This document shows positions 18,388 to 27,362 of a stretch of DNA of 64,000 bases, piece after piece. The position numbers and the translations under genes are program-made. The notes beneath the pieces are model-generated. The model was not told where the DNA came from and did not search any database. It saw only the letters and a list, made by a program, of their open reading frames with translations. The stretch comes from MWBF01 sp040772005. Lineage in GTDB: Bacteria; Chloroflexota; Anaerolineae; CG2-30-64-16. The stretch covers positions 1-64,000 of the forward strand of contig JAXGYZ010000009.1 in assembly GCA_040772005.1 (NCBI GenBank), written 5' to 3'. Position 1 is the first letter of the stretch. Every line of letters starts with the position of its first letter.

Positions 18388-19632
18388 ATGCAGATGCGCG
18401 GGCAAGAAACTTCAGGGCGCCGTCTGCATGGGCGCCGGTGGCGCCGCGCGGTCTGGCCGCTTCCCATGCTGATCGCCGCCGGCGTGCTGCTGGCATTCCT
18501 CGGCCGGCCAACTGTGAGCGAGGCGCAGGATCCCGATGTGTTACAGGATCCGGTCGTGTTTGGCGCCTGGTTGTACGAGGGCAACTGCCTGACGTGCCAC
18601 GGCCCATATGACCGGGAGCGCATGGCCAGCGGCTACGATGACGACGCCGAACTGGCGGCCGCGCTGGAAGGCGGGAGCGGCGGCTGTTTCGTGGATTGGG
18701 GCTTCCGGCGCGGCGGACCGCTCCGCAGCAAGGAGATCAAGGCACTGATTGCATTCATGCGCGCGTGGGAGGAATCAGGCGCGCCCCCCAACCTGCCTGC
18801 GCTGCCGCCCCAGCCTACCCCGACGCCGCTCCCCAGCCCCACCGTGCCGCCCCAGGGCGGCGAAGCGGCGCCCACGCCTACGCCGAAACCGCAACTCGAT
18901 CCCCAGGTTAAGCTGATCGTCGAGGGCAGCGAGCTGGCGATGGGCGCCTGGTTCTACACGCAGCAGTGCCATCGGTGCCACCTGGCCTATGACGTTTATC
19001 GCATGGGTTCGGGCCTAGAGGCGCGGACGATCGAACGCAACATCAGCAGAGGCAAGGTCGGCACTTCCATGCCAGCGTTCAGCCGGCGCGAAGGGGGTGA
19101 GCTGAAGGCGCGGGAGATTCGGGCAATCGTCGCCTATATCACCGCGTTCGAAACGCTCGATGCGCCGCCCGCCCTGCCCGAGGTCTTGTTCACGCCCCCC
19201 ACGCCTGATCCCCAGGACTTCCTTATGATCCCGCTGCCTGAGATTCCGGCGGTGCAAGGGGATGCGCAAAACGGCGAGCGGCTCTACGTCCGCCATTGCA
19301 TCGCCTGTCACGGCATCGGTGGCGCAGGCGGCATAGGCCCGCAACTGGCCAGGGTTTGGCCATCGCTCCGGCCGGACCTGACGGTCAGGGCTGCGCTCAT
19401 GGCCGGGATTGGGGGGACGGCCATGCCGGCCTGGGAAAAACGCGGAGGGGGAAACCTCGTCGAGGAAGAGATTGGCGACCTCGTCAGTTATGTGCTCACC
19501 TTCCGGGCCCTCCCACCAAGGGCCCAGCACGTCGCCTCAGTGGATCGCGAGCCCAAGGTTTGGATGTTCATGCTGGGTGGGTTTATCTTCAGCAGCGCCA
19601 TCTGGTTCGGAGTGCGCCGCGCGAGCCGCTAA
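18388..19632 (+). CDS. Tri-haem cytochrome c with Pro/Thr-rich linkers and C-terminal anchor
   Basis: 414 residues. An N-terminal signal sequence (about 22-40) is followed by three CxxCH motifs: CLTCH, CHRCH and CIACH, the last in a classic cytochrome c domain. Two Pro/Thr-rich spacers separate the domains, and a single transmembrane helix (MFMLGGFIFSSAIWFG) ends the protein. It starts 1 nt after the preceding cytochrome gene, so it belongs to the same operon and likely extends the electron wire away from the complex. Methionine ligands lie in the expected downstream positions (e.g. GTAMPAW). Confidence 0.9.
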   Translation: MQMRGQETSGRRLHGRRWRRAVWPLPMLIAAGVLLAFLGRPTVSEAQDPDVLQDPVVFGAWLYEGNCLTCHGPYDRERMASGYDDDAELAAALEGGSGGCFVDWGFRRGGPLRSKEIKALIAFMRAWEESGAPPNLPALPPQPTPTPLPSPTVPPQGGEAAPTPTPKPQLDPQVKLIVEGSELAMGAWFYTQQCHRCHLAYDVYRMGSGLEARTIERNISRGKVGTSMPAFSRREGGELKAREIRAIVAYITAFETLDAPPALPEVLFTPPTPDPQDFLMIPLPEIPAVQGDAQNGERLYVRHCIACHGIGGAGGIGPQLARVWPSLRPDLTVRAALMAGIGGTAMPAWEKRGGGNLVEEEIGDLVSYVLTFRALPPRAQHVASVDREPKVWMFMLGGFIFSSAIWFGVRRASR

Positions 19633-19691
19633 AGTCGGCGTTCCTGGGCAAGGATTGCTTCCGCAACCTGGGCAGCTTACGGGCTCCGAAG

Positions 19692-19883
19692 ATGTATTTC
19701 GGTCTGCTCAACTACTACAGCTGGTACAATGAAATGGCCGAAAACCTCGACATCCGATCGTTGAGCAATCTGATGGCCGAGGACACTGAATTCGAGGACA
19801 CACGTGTGCTGCAGTGGCTTCTTGCGCTGCTGGGCCTGGGAACTCAAGCTATAACGATGTACGCATGCCATATGGGGAGGTAG
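19692..19883 (+). CDS. Possible small hypothetical protein
   Basis: A 63-codon frame starting MYFGLLNYYSWYNE and ending 1 nt before the next gene's ATG. The composition (many Leu, Tyr, Met; lower GC) is unlike a shadow frame of the high-GC neighbours. Its final codons contain the GGGGAGG ribosome site of the next gene, as in coupled pairs. No strong ribosome site of its own is seen, and I recognise no family. It could equally be leader sequence. Confidence 0.4.
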   Translation: MYFGLLNYYSWYNEMAENLDIRSLSNLMAEDTEFEDTRVLQWLLALLGLGTQAITMYACHMGR

Positions 19884-19884
19884 C

Positions 19885-20661
19885 ATGTCAGCTTTACCAG
19901 ACAACTTCGATCCATTCTGGATGTTCAAAGAGGGCGCCACGTTCTCGCTGGATCCATTTTTGAGTCCTGCGCCAGGCGGCGGTCACCTGGTCGGAAACGC
20001 CGTTGCATCAATGGGATCAAAACTTGCTGCAGGGTTTATCGTAGACTGGGCGTTCTTCGGGCTACGATCGTGGGTCACCAGACAAATAGACGAATGGAGA
20101 TTGACTGAGCTGATAGAATACGTGGCGCGGCATATCGAGTCCAACACCTCCGCGGTGACCATGGTTTCGCAAGCCACGTTCGATCTCATGCTGCACTCCT
20201 TCGTCTCGTACAATCATGAAGCCGAGTTGCGAAACCATGGGGCGGGCGCACTAAAGGACATCATACTCCTGAAAGAGTTATGGCAGACAGGCAATCTCTC
20301 ACTAACACAGTTCATTACCGCAGCAGTCGAACAGCAACACAGGTTCGATGACTCCTTCATCCCACCAGGAGTGAACCGCTGCACTCTCGCGTTCATCGTC
20401 AATTGCCATACTCCCTTCGGCTGGATCACAGAATCAGAACGGGAACACCTATGGAGACACTACTCCGGTCACTCGGTTGCAGACCTTGCAGCCAAGAGTC
20501 CCGCGAGTGTGCATCCACTTGGAACAACGACGCTGGGGACGCTGCTTCACTACTCCACCCAGAAAACCATACGGTATCTTGACTGTCGTTATGCAGGTTG
20601 TCGCTTCATGATGGCCGAGGAATCGAAGAACTCCTTTGCTCAATTGGTCCGCAGCAACTAA
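19885..20661 (+). CDS. Hypothetical protein, unrecognised family
   Basis: 258 residues, start supported by GGGGAGG 5 nt upstream. Early residues are rich in Phe and Gly; a moderately hydrophobic segment (GSKLAAGFIVDWAFFGL) lies near 43-60. The rest looks mixed alpha-helical, with several His residues and a late pair CRYAGC. I cannot place it in a family. Lines I counted across the gene are about 50-57% GC, clearly lower than the flanking genes, so recent acquisition is possible. It is bounded by the cytochrome operon and a strong terminator-like hairpin. Confidence 0.75.
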   Translation: MSALPDNFDPFWMFKEGATFSLDPFLSPAPGGGHLVGNAVASMGSKLAAGFIVDWAFFGLRSWVTRQIDEWRLTELIEYVARHIESNTSAVTMVSQATFDLMLHSFVSYNHEAELRNHGAGALKDIILLKELWQTGNLSLTQFITAAVEQQHRFDDSFIPPGVNRCTLAFIVNCHTPFGWITESEREHLWRHYSGHSVADLAAKSPASVHPLGTTTLGTLLHYSTQKTIRYLDCRYAGCRFMMAEESKNSFAQLVRSN

Positions 20662-20726
20662 GCTGTCCTTTGCCATTGAGCGTGCCTGGCGCCGACTGCC
20701 GACCGAGGAAACCGCACGGCCACGCA

Positions 20727-20760
20727 AACGGGCCGGCTGCCGTGAGGGCGCCGGCCCGTT
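20727..20760. terminator. Bidirectional terminator-like hairpin
   Basis: AACGGGCCGGC (20727-20737) and GCCGGCCCGTT (20750-20760) form an 11-bp stem followed by a pyrimidine-rich CCTTCTTTCC. It sits between a plus-strand gene and the convergent phoX. Confidence 0.65.
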
Positions 20761-20792
20761 CCTTCTTTCCCCGACTGGGGGCTCAGGCGACC

Positions 20793-22295
20793 TTACTCGG
20801 TCGGCAGTTCCATGTCCATCAATGCCTCAGCGATCTCATCGTCGGTGCTGGAACCGAGCTTGATCCACGTGAGATTCAAGCTCTCATCGGCCTGCTGCAC
20901 GACCTTTGCTGCGTAGAGCGTGCCGGCGCTCAGATCGCCCGCCTCATGCGCCACGGTCTTGAAGAGCACCGTGCCCGTGCCGTCATCGCCATGATATGCC
21001 GTCTTTCCATCCGGCATGACGATGCCCATCTCATGGCTGAAACGGCCCATGACATAGCGCTTCTCGACCAACGTCGCTACGGAGTCACCAGCGGTGTCCT
21101 GGATCAGCTCCACGTTCCAGCCGTAGTCGTATGGGTTGGCCTGGCTGCCCATGTACTTCGTCATATCTTGCACGTTACTCCGCCAGGAATCAGTCATCGC
21201 CGGCGGCTCATACTCCTCGCTGCTCAACACCGTGTTCCACGGCGTGAGGCTGGAACCGCAATTGTTCCAGGTGCCCTCGACGCTGTCGAAGTTGATATTT
21301 TCCCCTTCCAGGACTTCCCAGCGGTCGTCGGCCTGGCGGATGTAGGCTTTGCCCACGCCGCCAGGGCGGCACTCGTAGTTGGTCACCAGGTAACCTTCAG
21401 TCGCGGCCTCGTTGGTCGCCACAAAGACGTTGCCATCGGGCTGGTTGCAAATATTCATCTGGCTGCCGGCCAGGTAGTTGATCTGGCCCCAGCGATGGCC
21501 GTAGATGTCGGCAGGAATCGGCTCACCGACGCGGGCGATGACCTGGAATGCGCCACCGGCCATCGTGAGAGTGTGCATCGCGTCGCCTTCGGGCACACCG
21601 ACCGACTCGAAGGCCTGGTCGGCCTTGAACCCGTTGACCACACCTACCACGGCCCGGTTGTAGGGGTAGATGCTCGTGGCGCTGGGATGCTGGATGCTGA
21701 AGAAGAGATCGTTGGCCGGGGTGATCATCACACCGGTGGCCTCGGCGCCGGTGGGCAGCGTGGCGAAACGCGCTAAGGTCTTGCCGTCCCACCGCCAGAT
21801 CATGTTATTGATATGATTCGACGTGTCCTCGCCGATCCACAGGTTGCCCTGCGGATCCACGAAGAGGCTGTCAGGATTCGCGATGTTGTTGACATCACAC
21901 CGGTCGCCCTCGGCATCCTTCTTGTAAGGACCGCCTATGATCAGAGGGCGCAGGCTCTTGACATCGTACGCGGCGTCCAGGTCCGCCACGTAGACGATGC
22001 CGCAGTTGTTCTCCGCGAGCTGGATATCGCCCTGGTCGTCAGACATGTCCTTGTTGATCTCGCTCATCGCCAGGTAAAGCTTCATACCTTCAGGATCCAC
22101 CGCCACCCACTCCATTTTGCGAAATTCGGCGGTGGCACCCATCTTGACCGCGTAGGCCCGGCTCTCCAGGAACGGGGCCAACGGGTCGTCCAGCGAGACG
22201 AGGGGTTGCGGGTCTTGGGCCCTCGCCACAGGCGCAACGGTCAGGGCGATCAGGGCCAGGGCCAACAGCGCAAACAGGCACTTCGAGAAACGCAT
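20793..22295 (-). CDS. PhoX-family secreted phosphatase (DUF839)
   Basis: 500 residues with a Sec signal peptide ending near ARAQ (about 26). The body is a PhoX-type propeller: LGED-like WIGEDTSNHINNMIW, the NCGSSLTPWNT..SSEE motif and FSHEMGIVMPDG are typical. PhoX enzymes are calcium/iron phosphatases that release phosphate outside the cell. They are larger than PhoA and use no Ser nucleophile. Divergent to a PhoB-like regulator, with phased repeats in the shared upstream region, which fits phosphate-starvation control. Some DUF839 proteins have no tested activity, so enzyme function is inferred. Confidence 0.87.
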   Translation of the reverse strand: MRFSKCLFALLALALIALTVAPVARAQDPQPLVSLDDPLAPFLESRAYAVKMGATAEFRKMEWVAVDPEGMKLYLAMSEINKDMSDDQGDIQLAENNCGIVYVADLDAAYDVKSLRPLIIGGPYKKDAEGDRCDVNNIANPDSLFVDPQGNLWIGEDTSNHINNMIWRWDGKTLARFATLPTGAEATGVMITPANDLFFSIQHPSATSIYPYNRAVVGVVNGFKADQAFESVGVPEGDAMHTLTMAGGAFQVIARVGEPIPADIYGHRWGQINYLAGSQMNICNQPDGNVFVATNEAATEGYLVTNYECRPGGVGKAYIRQADDRWEVLEGENINFDSVEGTWNNCGSSLTPWNTVLSSEEYEPPAMTDSWRSNVQDMTKYMGSQANPYDYGWNVELIQDTAGDSVATLVEKRYVMGRFSHEMGIVMPDGKTAYHGDDGTGTVLFKTVAHEAGDLSAGTLYAAKVVQQADESLNLTWIKLGSSTDDEIAEALMDMELPTE

Positions 22296-22363
22296 GGTTA
22301 TGCTCCTCCAAAAAGATGCTGTACCAGGTGCATGGTGCAGGTGCTTTGAGTCTATCCGCCACT

Positions 22364-22391
22364 CCTTAAGCGCCTGTTAACCCAGCGCAAA
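22364..22391 (-). promoter_or_regulatory. PHO-box-like phased repeats upstream of phoX
   Basis: Read on the minus strand: TTTGCG, TTAACA, TTAAGG at exactly 11-bp steps (plus-strand 22386, 22375, 22364) with 5-nt spacers. This is the spacing of Bacillus-type PhoP boxes, and the middle unit TTAACA also appears in the divergent set at 22555. Confidence 0.5.
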
Positions 22392-22543
22392 GCTCTAGAT
22401 AAAATACTCCGAAGCTCCCTTAATGTAGATTATGTTGCCGTTACATGTGCACGACCAGGGTGCCCTTAACCTCTGCCTGTCGCAGTTCACATGACAGGAA
22501 TTGATGGAAGCGATGGCTTCCGTTGACACTCGGTCAGAATCAT

Positions 22544-22593
22544 ATTACGAATCCTTAACATCCTCTTTATCGTTCGCTAATCGCCCCTTCATC
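22544..22593 (+). promoter_or_regulatory. PHO-box-like phased repeats upstream of the response regulator
   Basis: Five hexamers at 11-bp steps: ATTACG (22544), TTAACA (22555), TTTATC (22566), CTAATC (22577), TTCATC (22588), each separated by 5 nt. This arrangement is that of OmpR/PhoB-family operator sites. The 388-nt gap 22296-22683 otherwise holds only AT-rich promoter-like sequence. Confidence 0.5.
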
Positions 22594-22683
22594 CTGGCAT
22601 AACACCGGGTTGATAGGCTATGAACGGTAGCCCTGTAAAGAATACGTCCGTCTTCATTTCACCCGATATCTGATAACCCACCT

Positions 22684-23385
22684 ATGGCCGAAACAATCTT
22701 GCTTGTTGACGACGACGCGATGCTGCGCGAGACCCTGGCGCTCAACCTGCGCAGCTCGGGCTATGACGTGCTGACGGCTGCTGATGGCATGGCGGCCCTG
22801 GAGATCACGCACGCGCGGAAGCCTGACCTGCTCATCCTTGATCTGATGCTGCCGGAACTCGATGGTCTCACGGTCTGCCGTAGTCTGCGCCAAACCTCCA
22901 GCATCCCGATCTTGATGCTCACCGCGCGCACCGGCGAGCTAGACAGAATCGTCGGACTGGAGAGCGGCGCCGACGACTACCTGACCAAGCCGTTCAGTGT
23001 AGGGGAATTGATGGCGCGCATCCGCTCGCTCTTGCGCCGGGCAATCCCGCGTCAGCCCTCCGATGAGCTCCGTGCGGGCGATGGGACGCCTGGGCTGGGC
23101 GAGGGCTTGGTGCTGAACCTGATCAGCCGCCGTGCTACGCTGGGGGAGCGGGAACTGATCCTCAGTCCGAAAGAGTTCGGCTTGCTGGCCGAACTCATCC
23201 GGCATCGCGGCGCGCTGCTGTCCCGTGATTTGCTCCTGAATCGCGTATGGGGGTACGACTATGCCGGGGACAGCCGTACGGTGGACGTGCATGTCCGTTG
23301 GCTGCGCGAGAAAATCGAAGTGGATCCAGCGGTCCCCAGACGCATCGTCACTGTGCGCGGGATCGGCTATCGCTTCGAGGGCTGA
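22684..23385 (+). CDS. OmpR/PhoB-family response regulator
   Basis: 233 residues: receiver domain (1-115) with acidic Asp10/Asp11, phosphoacceptor Asp53 in LILDLMLPE and Lys102 in LTKPF, then a winged-helix DNA-binding domain (about 135-233) with LSPKEFGLL, RTVDVHVRWLREKIE and VRGIGYRF. It activates or represses by binding phased direct repeats. No histidine kinase gene is adjacent. Its divergence from phoX and the phased hexamers upstream of both suggest it is a PhoB/PhoP-type phosphate regulator that also controls itself; that role is inferred. Confidence 0.93.
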   Translation: MAETILLVDDDAMLRETLALNLRSSGYDVLTAADGMAALEITHARKPDLLILDLMLPELDGLTVCRSLRQTSSIPILMLTARTGELDRIVGLESGADDYLTKPFSVGELMARIRSLLRRAIPRQPSDELRAGDGTPGLGEGLVLNLISRRATLGERELILSPKEFGLLAELIRHRGALLSRDLLLNRVWGYDYAGDSRTVDVHVRWLREKIEVDPAVPRRIVTVRGIGYRFEG

Positions 23386-23475
23386 GGCAACGGTCTTCTT
23401 TTTCTGGCTCGCTCTTGTGTCGGTCTGGGGCGGAGGCAACGCCACATCCGCAGCCTTGGGCACACAAAATGCCTG

Positions 23476-24348
23476 CTACGAACGACCCCGCGTATACCCC
23501 CACACCGCCAGCGCGCCGAGCGCAAGCGCGGGGAGCAGAATCAGCCCCGCCTCCGGGCCGAACGGGCCGCCCGTCCACAGTTCCGGGCCGAGCGCAGTCT
23601 GCCGGATGAGCGTGGCGGTGGTCAGTCCGCTGACCGGGAAGCCGAAGACCACCCCCTCGAAGATGTTCCAGCCGATGTGCGCGCCGACCGGCAGCCACAG
23701 CCCGCGGGATGCAAAGGCCGTGTACGCGAACCAAAGCCCGCTGACGAAGAGGCCGGCGGTGCTGGCGTAGGACGCAGATGGGTTGTTGGCGTGCAACAGG
23801 GCAAACGCTATACTGGTAATGAGCGCCGCCAGGACACGATTCAGCCCTTCCGACAGGTTGACCAGCCAGTAGCCCCGGTTGAGCAGTTCCTCGTACCAGC
23901 CCACCATCAGGAAGATCAGCACCCAATCAAGGATGTCAGGCATCCATTCAGTCGCGGGTACATGCCACGCATATCCCTCAAAGCGTATCCACCCGAGCGC
24001 CAGCCCGCTGCCGTAGATGAACGCCATCATTGCGCCCGCGATGCCGATGCCGAACAGCAGATCACGGCCCGCCCCTTCGCGCTGCAAGCCCAGCCCGGCC
24101 AGGCTCCGCCGGTCGACAAAGCGCCGCGCCAGTTGCACAGAGACCGTCGTCGCCAACAGTACGGACGCAGCCTGAAGCACTTGACCCTGCACACTCTCGA
24201 CGCCGCCGCGCGTCGCGACGATCAGCAGGACTGCGGCAAACTCGAAGAGCAACACGAACGCGACCAGCAGGATAAGGTGCAGCGCCAGCCGCACGCCGGC
24301 CCGCGGCCGCTGCTCCGCAGAGTTGATCAAGACGTCTCGCAGCTTCAT
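23476..24348 (-). CDS. CPBP family intramembrane metalloprotease
   Basis: 290 residues with about eight hydrophobic segments. The CPBP (Abi) motifs are visible: EELLNRGYW (motif 1), FALLHANNP (motif 2) and HIGWN (motif 3), giving the Glu and His metal ligands. These membrane proteases resemble type II CAAX prenyl endopeptidases and serve varied roles, often in peptide or bacteriocin self-protection. I start at ATG 24348 (MKLRDVL) preceded by GAAGG; the longer open frame upstream is unlikely. It starts 16 nt after the MATE gene, so the two probably form one transcript. Confidence 0.87.
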   Translation of the reverse strand: MKLRDVLINSAEQRPRAGVRLALHLILLVAFVLLFEFAAVLLIVATRGGVESVQGQVLQAASVLLATTVSVQLARRFVDRRSLAGLGLQREGAGRDLLFGIGIAGAMMAFIYGSGLALGWIRFEGYAWHVPATEWMPDILDWVLIFLMVGWYEELLNRGYWLVNLSEGLNRVLAALITSIAFALLHANNPSASYASTAGLFVSGLWFAYTAFASRGLWLPVGAHIGWNIFEGVVFGFPVSGLTTATLIRQTALGPELWTGGPFGPEAGLILLPALALGALAVWGYTRGRS

Positions 24349-24364
24349 ATTTACACCTTCATCC

Positions 24365-25729
24365 TCAGACCTTGATCCTCGCCCACCTGCCGCTACGGAA
24401 ACGCAGAAAGACGGCAGTGCCGCGCAGTTGCAGGTCGAGGCCCATCGCAATCCACGCGCCGAGCAGGCCCAACGGCCCGGTCAGCAGCATGGCCAGCGGC
24501 AGCCGAACGAGCCACAGGCCTCCCGAGGTGATGACCATCGTGGCGCGCGTGTCGCCGGCCCCGCGCAGGCCGCCGGAGAGCACCATGCTCGTCGCCAGCG
24601 CGGGCTGCGAGAACGCGACCAGCCGCAGGGGCCAGACGCCCAGTTGCACGACTTCCGGGTCGTTGATGAACAAGTCGAGGATGGGCGCGGCAAAGATGAA
24701 GAAGACGACGCCCATCGCGCTCATGAACAGGATGGCCATGCGCTGCGCCAGATAGCCGTCCGCCCGCGCCTGCTCAGGCCGCCCGGCGCCAAGGCCTTGA
24801 CCCACCATGGTCGTGGCCGCAATGGCAAACCCGAAGCCGGGCATGAAAGCGATAGATTCACCCTGGAGCGCCAGTTGGTGCGCGGCATAGGCCTTCGTGC
24901 CCAGCGCCGCCACGGTGGTCACGTACGCGGTCATGCCGAAGCGCATCAGCAATTGCTCTGCGCCCGCAGGGATGCCGATGTTGGCGATGCGCTTCATCTG
25001 CAGCATGTCGGGCAGCAGGTCGCGGAGCCGGAGCCGCAGGCCATCCCGGCCACGCAGCAGCAGCGCCAGCACCAGCAGGCCGCCCACCCCGCGGCCCGCA
25101 GCCGCGCCCATCGCTGAACCCGCGACGCCCATCTCGGGCAAGGGGCCGATGCCATAGATGAACGAGTAGGCCACGATGATGTTAACGATGTTGACGAAGA
25201 ACATCACCATCATGGGGGAGCGGGTGTCGCCTGCCCCGCGCAGCGCCGCATTGCCGATGAAGAGCCACGAAGTGAGGATAAACGGAACCGCGGCGATGCG
25301 CAGGTAGGCCGTGCCGGGGGCCACCACATCCGCCGGAGCGCGCAGGAGGTGCATCATCGGCTCGGCAAACGCGATGCTCAGTACTGTCCCTGCAATGCCC
25401 ATGAGCACGCCCAGCAGATAGCCCTGATGCAGAACGTGGTTCGCATCCTCCGGCTCGCGCGCACCGGTGTGTCGCGCGACGAGTGCGGTGACGCCGGTCG
25501 CGACCGCGGCGAAGAAGGTCGTCACGATCATGACGGCCTGGTTGGACAGGCCGACAGCCGCGACGGCGCTCGCACCGATATGGCCGACCATGAACGTATC
25601 GACCAGCCCGACAGTCATGTTGAGCAGTTGTTCACCGACGGCAGGCAGCGCCAGGGCGAAGACGCGGTGATAGTCGCCTGCGCCCAGCAGCCTTTTGAGA
25701 CCTTTTGTGGTCACGGACGTATAGGACAT
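24365..25729 (-). CDS. MATE family efflux transporter
   Basis: 454 residues with 12 predicted transmembrane segments in two similar halves, as in MATE exporters. Family features include LPAVGEQLLNMTVGLVDTFMVG at the start of helix 1 and the repeated GAGDTRSPM / GAGDTRATM loops in each half. It exports organic cations or drugs in exchange for Na+ or H+. ATG 25729 is the only good start. Transcribed ahead of the CPBP protease gene; divergent from an MFS gene across an AT-rich gap. Confidence 0.92.
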   Translation of the reverse strand: MSYTSVTTKGLKRLLGAGDYHRVFALALPAVGEQLLNMTVGLVDTFMVGHIGASAVAAVGLSNQAVMIVTTFFAAVATGVTALVARHTGAREPEDANHVLHQGYLLGVLMGIAGTVLSIAFAEPMMHLLRAPADVVAPGTAYLRIAAVPFILTSWLFIGNAALRGAGDTRSPMMVMFFVNIVNIIVAYSFIYGIGPLPEMGVAGSAMGAAAGRGVGGLLVLALLLRGRDGLRLRLRDLLPDMLQMKRIANIGIPAGAEQLLMRFGMTAYVTTVAALGTKAYAAHQLALQGESIAFMPGFGFAIAATTMVGQGLGAGRPEQARADGYLAQRMAILFMSAMGVVFFIFAAPILDLFINDPEVVQLGVWPLRLVAFSQPALATSMVLSGGLRGAGDTRATMVITSGGLWLVRLPLAMLLTGPLGLLGAWIAMGLDLQLRGTAVFLRFRSGRWARIKV

Positions 25730-25896
25730 GGAGCTCGTTTTCTGGCGTAGTACCCAGTTACAAACTGGGGAGAGTTCATTATAGGCCCGATGAGATTGTA
25801 CGGCAAGTCACGATGAGATGGCCAGCAGTTCCAGAGGCACGACATTTCGGCTACTAAATAAAATCAAACTGAATATGAAATACCACAAAATAAGGA

Positions 25897-25925
25897 TTGA
25901 CAATATTGACATCGGGTGCTATCTT
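25897..25925 (+). promoter_or_regulatory. Predicted promoter of the MFS gene
   Basis: TTGACA (25897-25902) and TATCTT (25920-25925) with a 17-nt spacer, inside an AT-rich stretch unusual for this window. A second TTGACA at 25906-25911 makes a 9-bp direct repeat across the -35 region that could be an operator. Confidence 0.6.
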
Positions 25926-25954
25926 GACCGTGATACAGGCTGTTGGGAGGATCG

Positions 25955-27274
25955 ATGACCACAAACGAGGATACCCAATCGCGCCGGTGGGCGCGTAAAT
26001 TCTTCACTATCTGGGGCGGGCAGAGCGTCTCTCTGCTGGGCAGCAATCTCGTCCAGTTTGCCCTTGTCTGGTGGCTCACCAGCACGACCGGCTCGGCAAC
26101 CGTGCTCGCGACCGCCAGTCTGGCAGGCGTCCTGCCCCAGGTGCTCATCGGCCCGTTCGCCGGCGCATTGGTGGACCGCTGGAACCGCCGGCTCGTGATG
26201 ATCGTTGCCGATGCGCTCATTGCCCTGTCCACGCTGGTGCTGATTGTCCTTTACATGCTGGGGCAGATGGAAGTCTGGCACATCTACGTTGTCATGTTCT
26301 GGCGCTCAGCGCTCGGCGGCTTCCACTGGACCGCAATGCAGGCCTCTACGTCGCTGATGGTACCGCATGCCCAGCTTGCGCGCGTCGCCGGACTGAACCA
26401 GATGCTCCAAGGTGCGATGGGCATCATCGCGCCGCCGCTCGGTGCGCTGCTGATGACACTCCTGCCTCTGCACCTGATCCTGTCGATCGACATCGTGACT
26501 GCGAGCGTCGCGGTCCTGCCGCTGCTCTTCATCGGCATCCCGCAGCCGGACCGGAGCCATGAACTGGCCCACCCGGACGCGGCGCCGCCTTCGATGCTGG
26601 CCGACATGCGCGCCGGCCTGCGCTACGTGCGCGCCTGGCCTGGCCTGTTGATGATCCTGGTCCTGGCGATGATCCTGAACTTCGTCATCAGCCCAGCCTT
26701 CTCGCTCATGCCGATCCTCGTGACTAAGCACTTCGGCGGCGGCGCGCTGCAGCTCGGCACGCTCGAGTCGGCCTGGGCCATCGGCATCGTCGTCGGCGGG
26801 CTGGTGCTCGGCGCGTGGGGCGGCTTCAAGAAGCGCGCCATAACCTCCATGCTGGGCATTATGGGCATGGGCATAGGCATCCTCGGCATCGCGGCCGCAC
26901 CAGCCAACCTGTTCGCGCTGGCTGTTGCGGGGATGCTCTTCGGCGGCTTCATGAACCCCATGGCGAACGGGCCGCTGTTCGCGATGCTGCAAACCATCGT
27001 GGCGCCCGAGATGCAGGGCCGCGTCATGTCGCTGGTGGGCAGCGGCTCCGCTGCGATGATGCCGCTGAGCCTGCTGGTGGCCGGGCCTATCGCGGATCTG
27101 GTCGGCGTGCGTGTCTGGTATGTGGCAGCCGGCATCACCTGCATCCTCATGGGGCTGTTGGCGCTCAACATCCCGGCGATCATGAATGCCGAACACAACG
27201 GCCAGCATCAGTCGCAAGTCGTGTCGGTCGCGGTGCAAGAAACGGACGCAGTCGCTCCGGCCACATTGGAATAA
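25955..27274 (+). CDS. MFS transporter, macrolide-efflux type
   Basis: 439 residues, 12 transmembrane helices. The N-terminus FFTIWGGQSVSLLGSNLVQFALVWWLT and the loop GPFAGALVDRWNRR match the MefA/MFS_3 group of drug exporters. ATG 25955 follows GGGAGG with short spacing; an upstream in-frame TTG would include the ribosome site and is rejected. It has a well-formed promoter. A second MFS gene of a different subfamily follows after a terminator hairpin, so they may be separately regulated. Confidence 0.9.
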   Translation: MTTNEDTQSRRWARKFFTIWGGQSVSLLGSNLVQFALVWWLTSTTGSATVLATASLAGVLPQVLIGPFAGALVDRWNRRLVMIVADALIALSTLVLIVLYMLGQMEVWHIYVVMFWRSALGGFHWTAMQASTSLMVPHAQLARVAGLNQMLQGAMGIIAPPLGALLMTLLPLHLILSIDIVTASVAVLPLLFIGIPQPDRSHELAHPDAAPPSMLADMRAGLRYVRAWPGLLMILVLAMILNFVISPAFSLMPILVTKHFGGGALQLGTLESAWAIGIVVGGLVLGAWGGFKKRAITSMLGIMGMGIGILGIAAAPANLFALAVAGMLFGGFMNPMANGPLFAMLQTIVAPEMQGRVMSLVGSGSAAMMPLSLLVAGPIADLVGVRVWYVAAGITCILMGLLALNIPAIMNAEHNGQHQSQVVSVAVQETDAVAPATLE

Positions 27275-27312
27275 GCGATACGCTTGCCCGGCAAGCTGAG
27301 TGGTGCTACGAT

Positions 27313-27343
27313 AGGGACAGGCCCGCGGGGGCCTGTCCCTTTT
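27313..27343 (+). terminator. Rho-independent terminator
   Basis: AGGGACAGGCCC (27313-27324) and GGGCCTGTCCCT (27329-27340), a 12-bp perfect stem with a 4-nt loop, followed by TTT and placed only about 20 nt before the next gene. It may allow read-through control of the second MFS gene. Confidence 0.8.
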
Positions 27344-27362
27344 CTGTTGGAGGCACATCACG

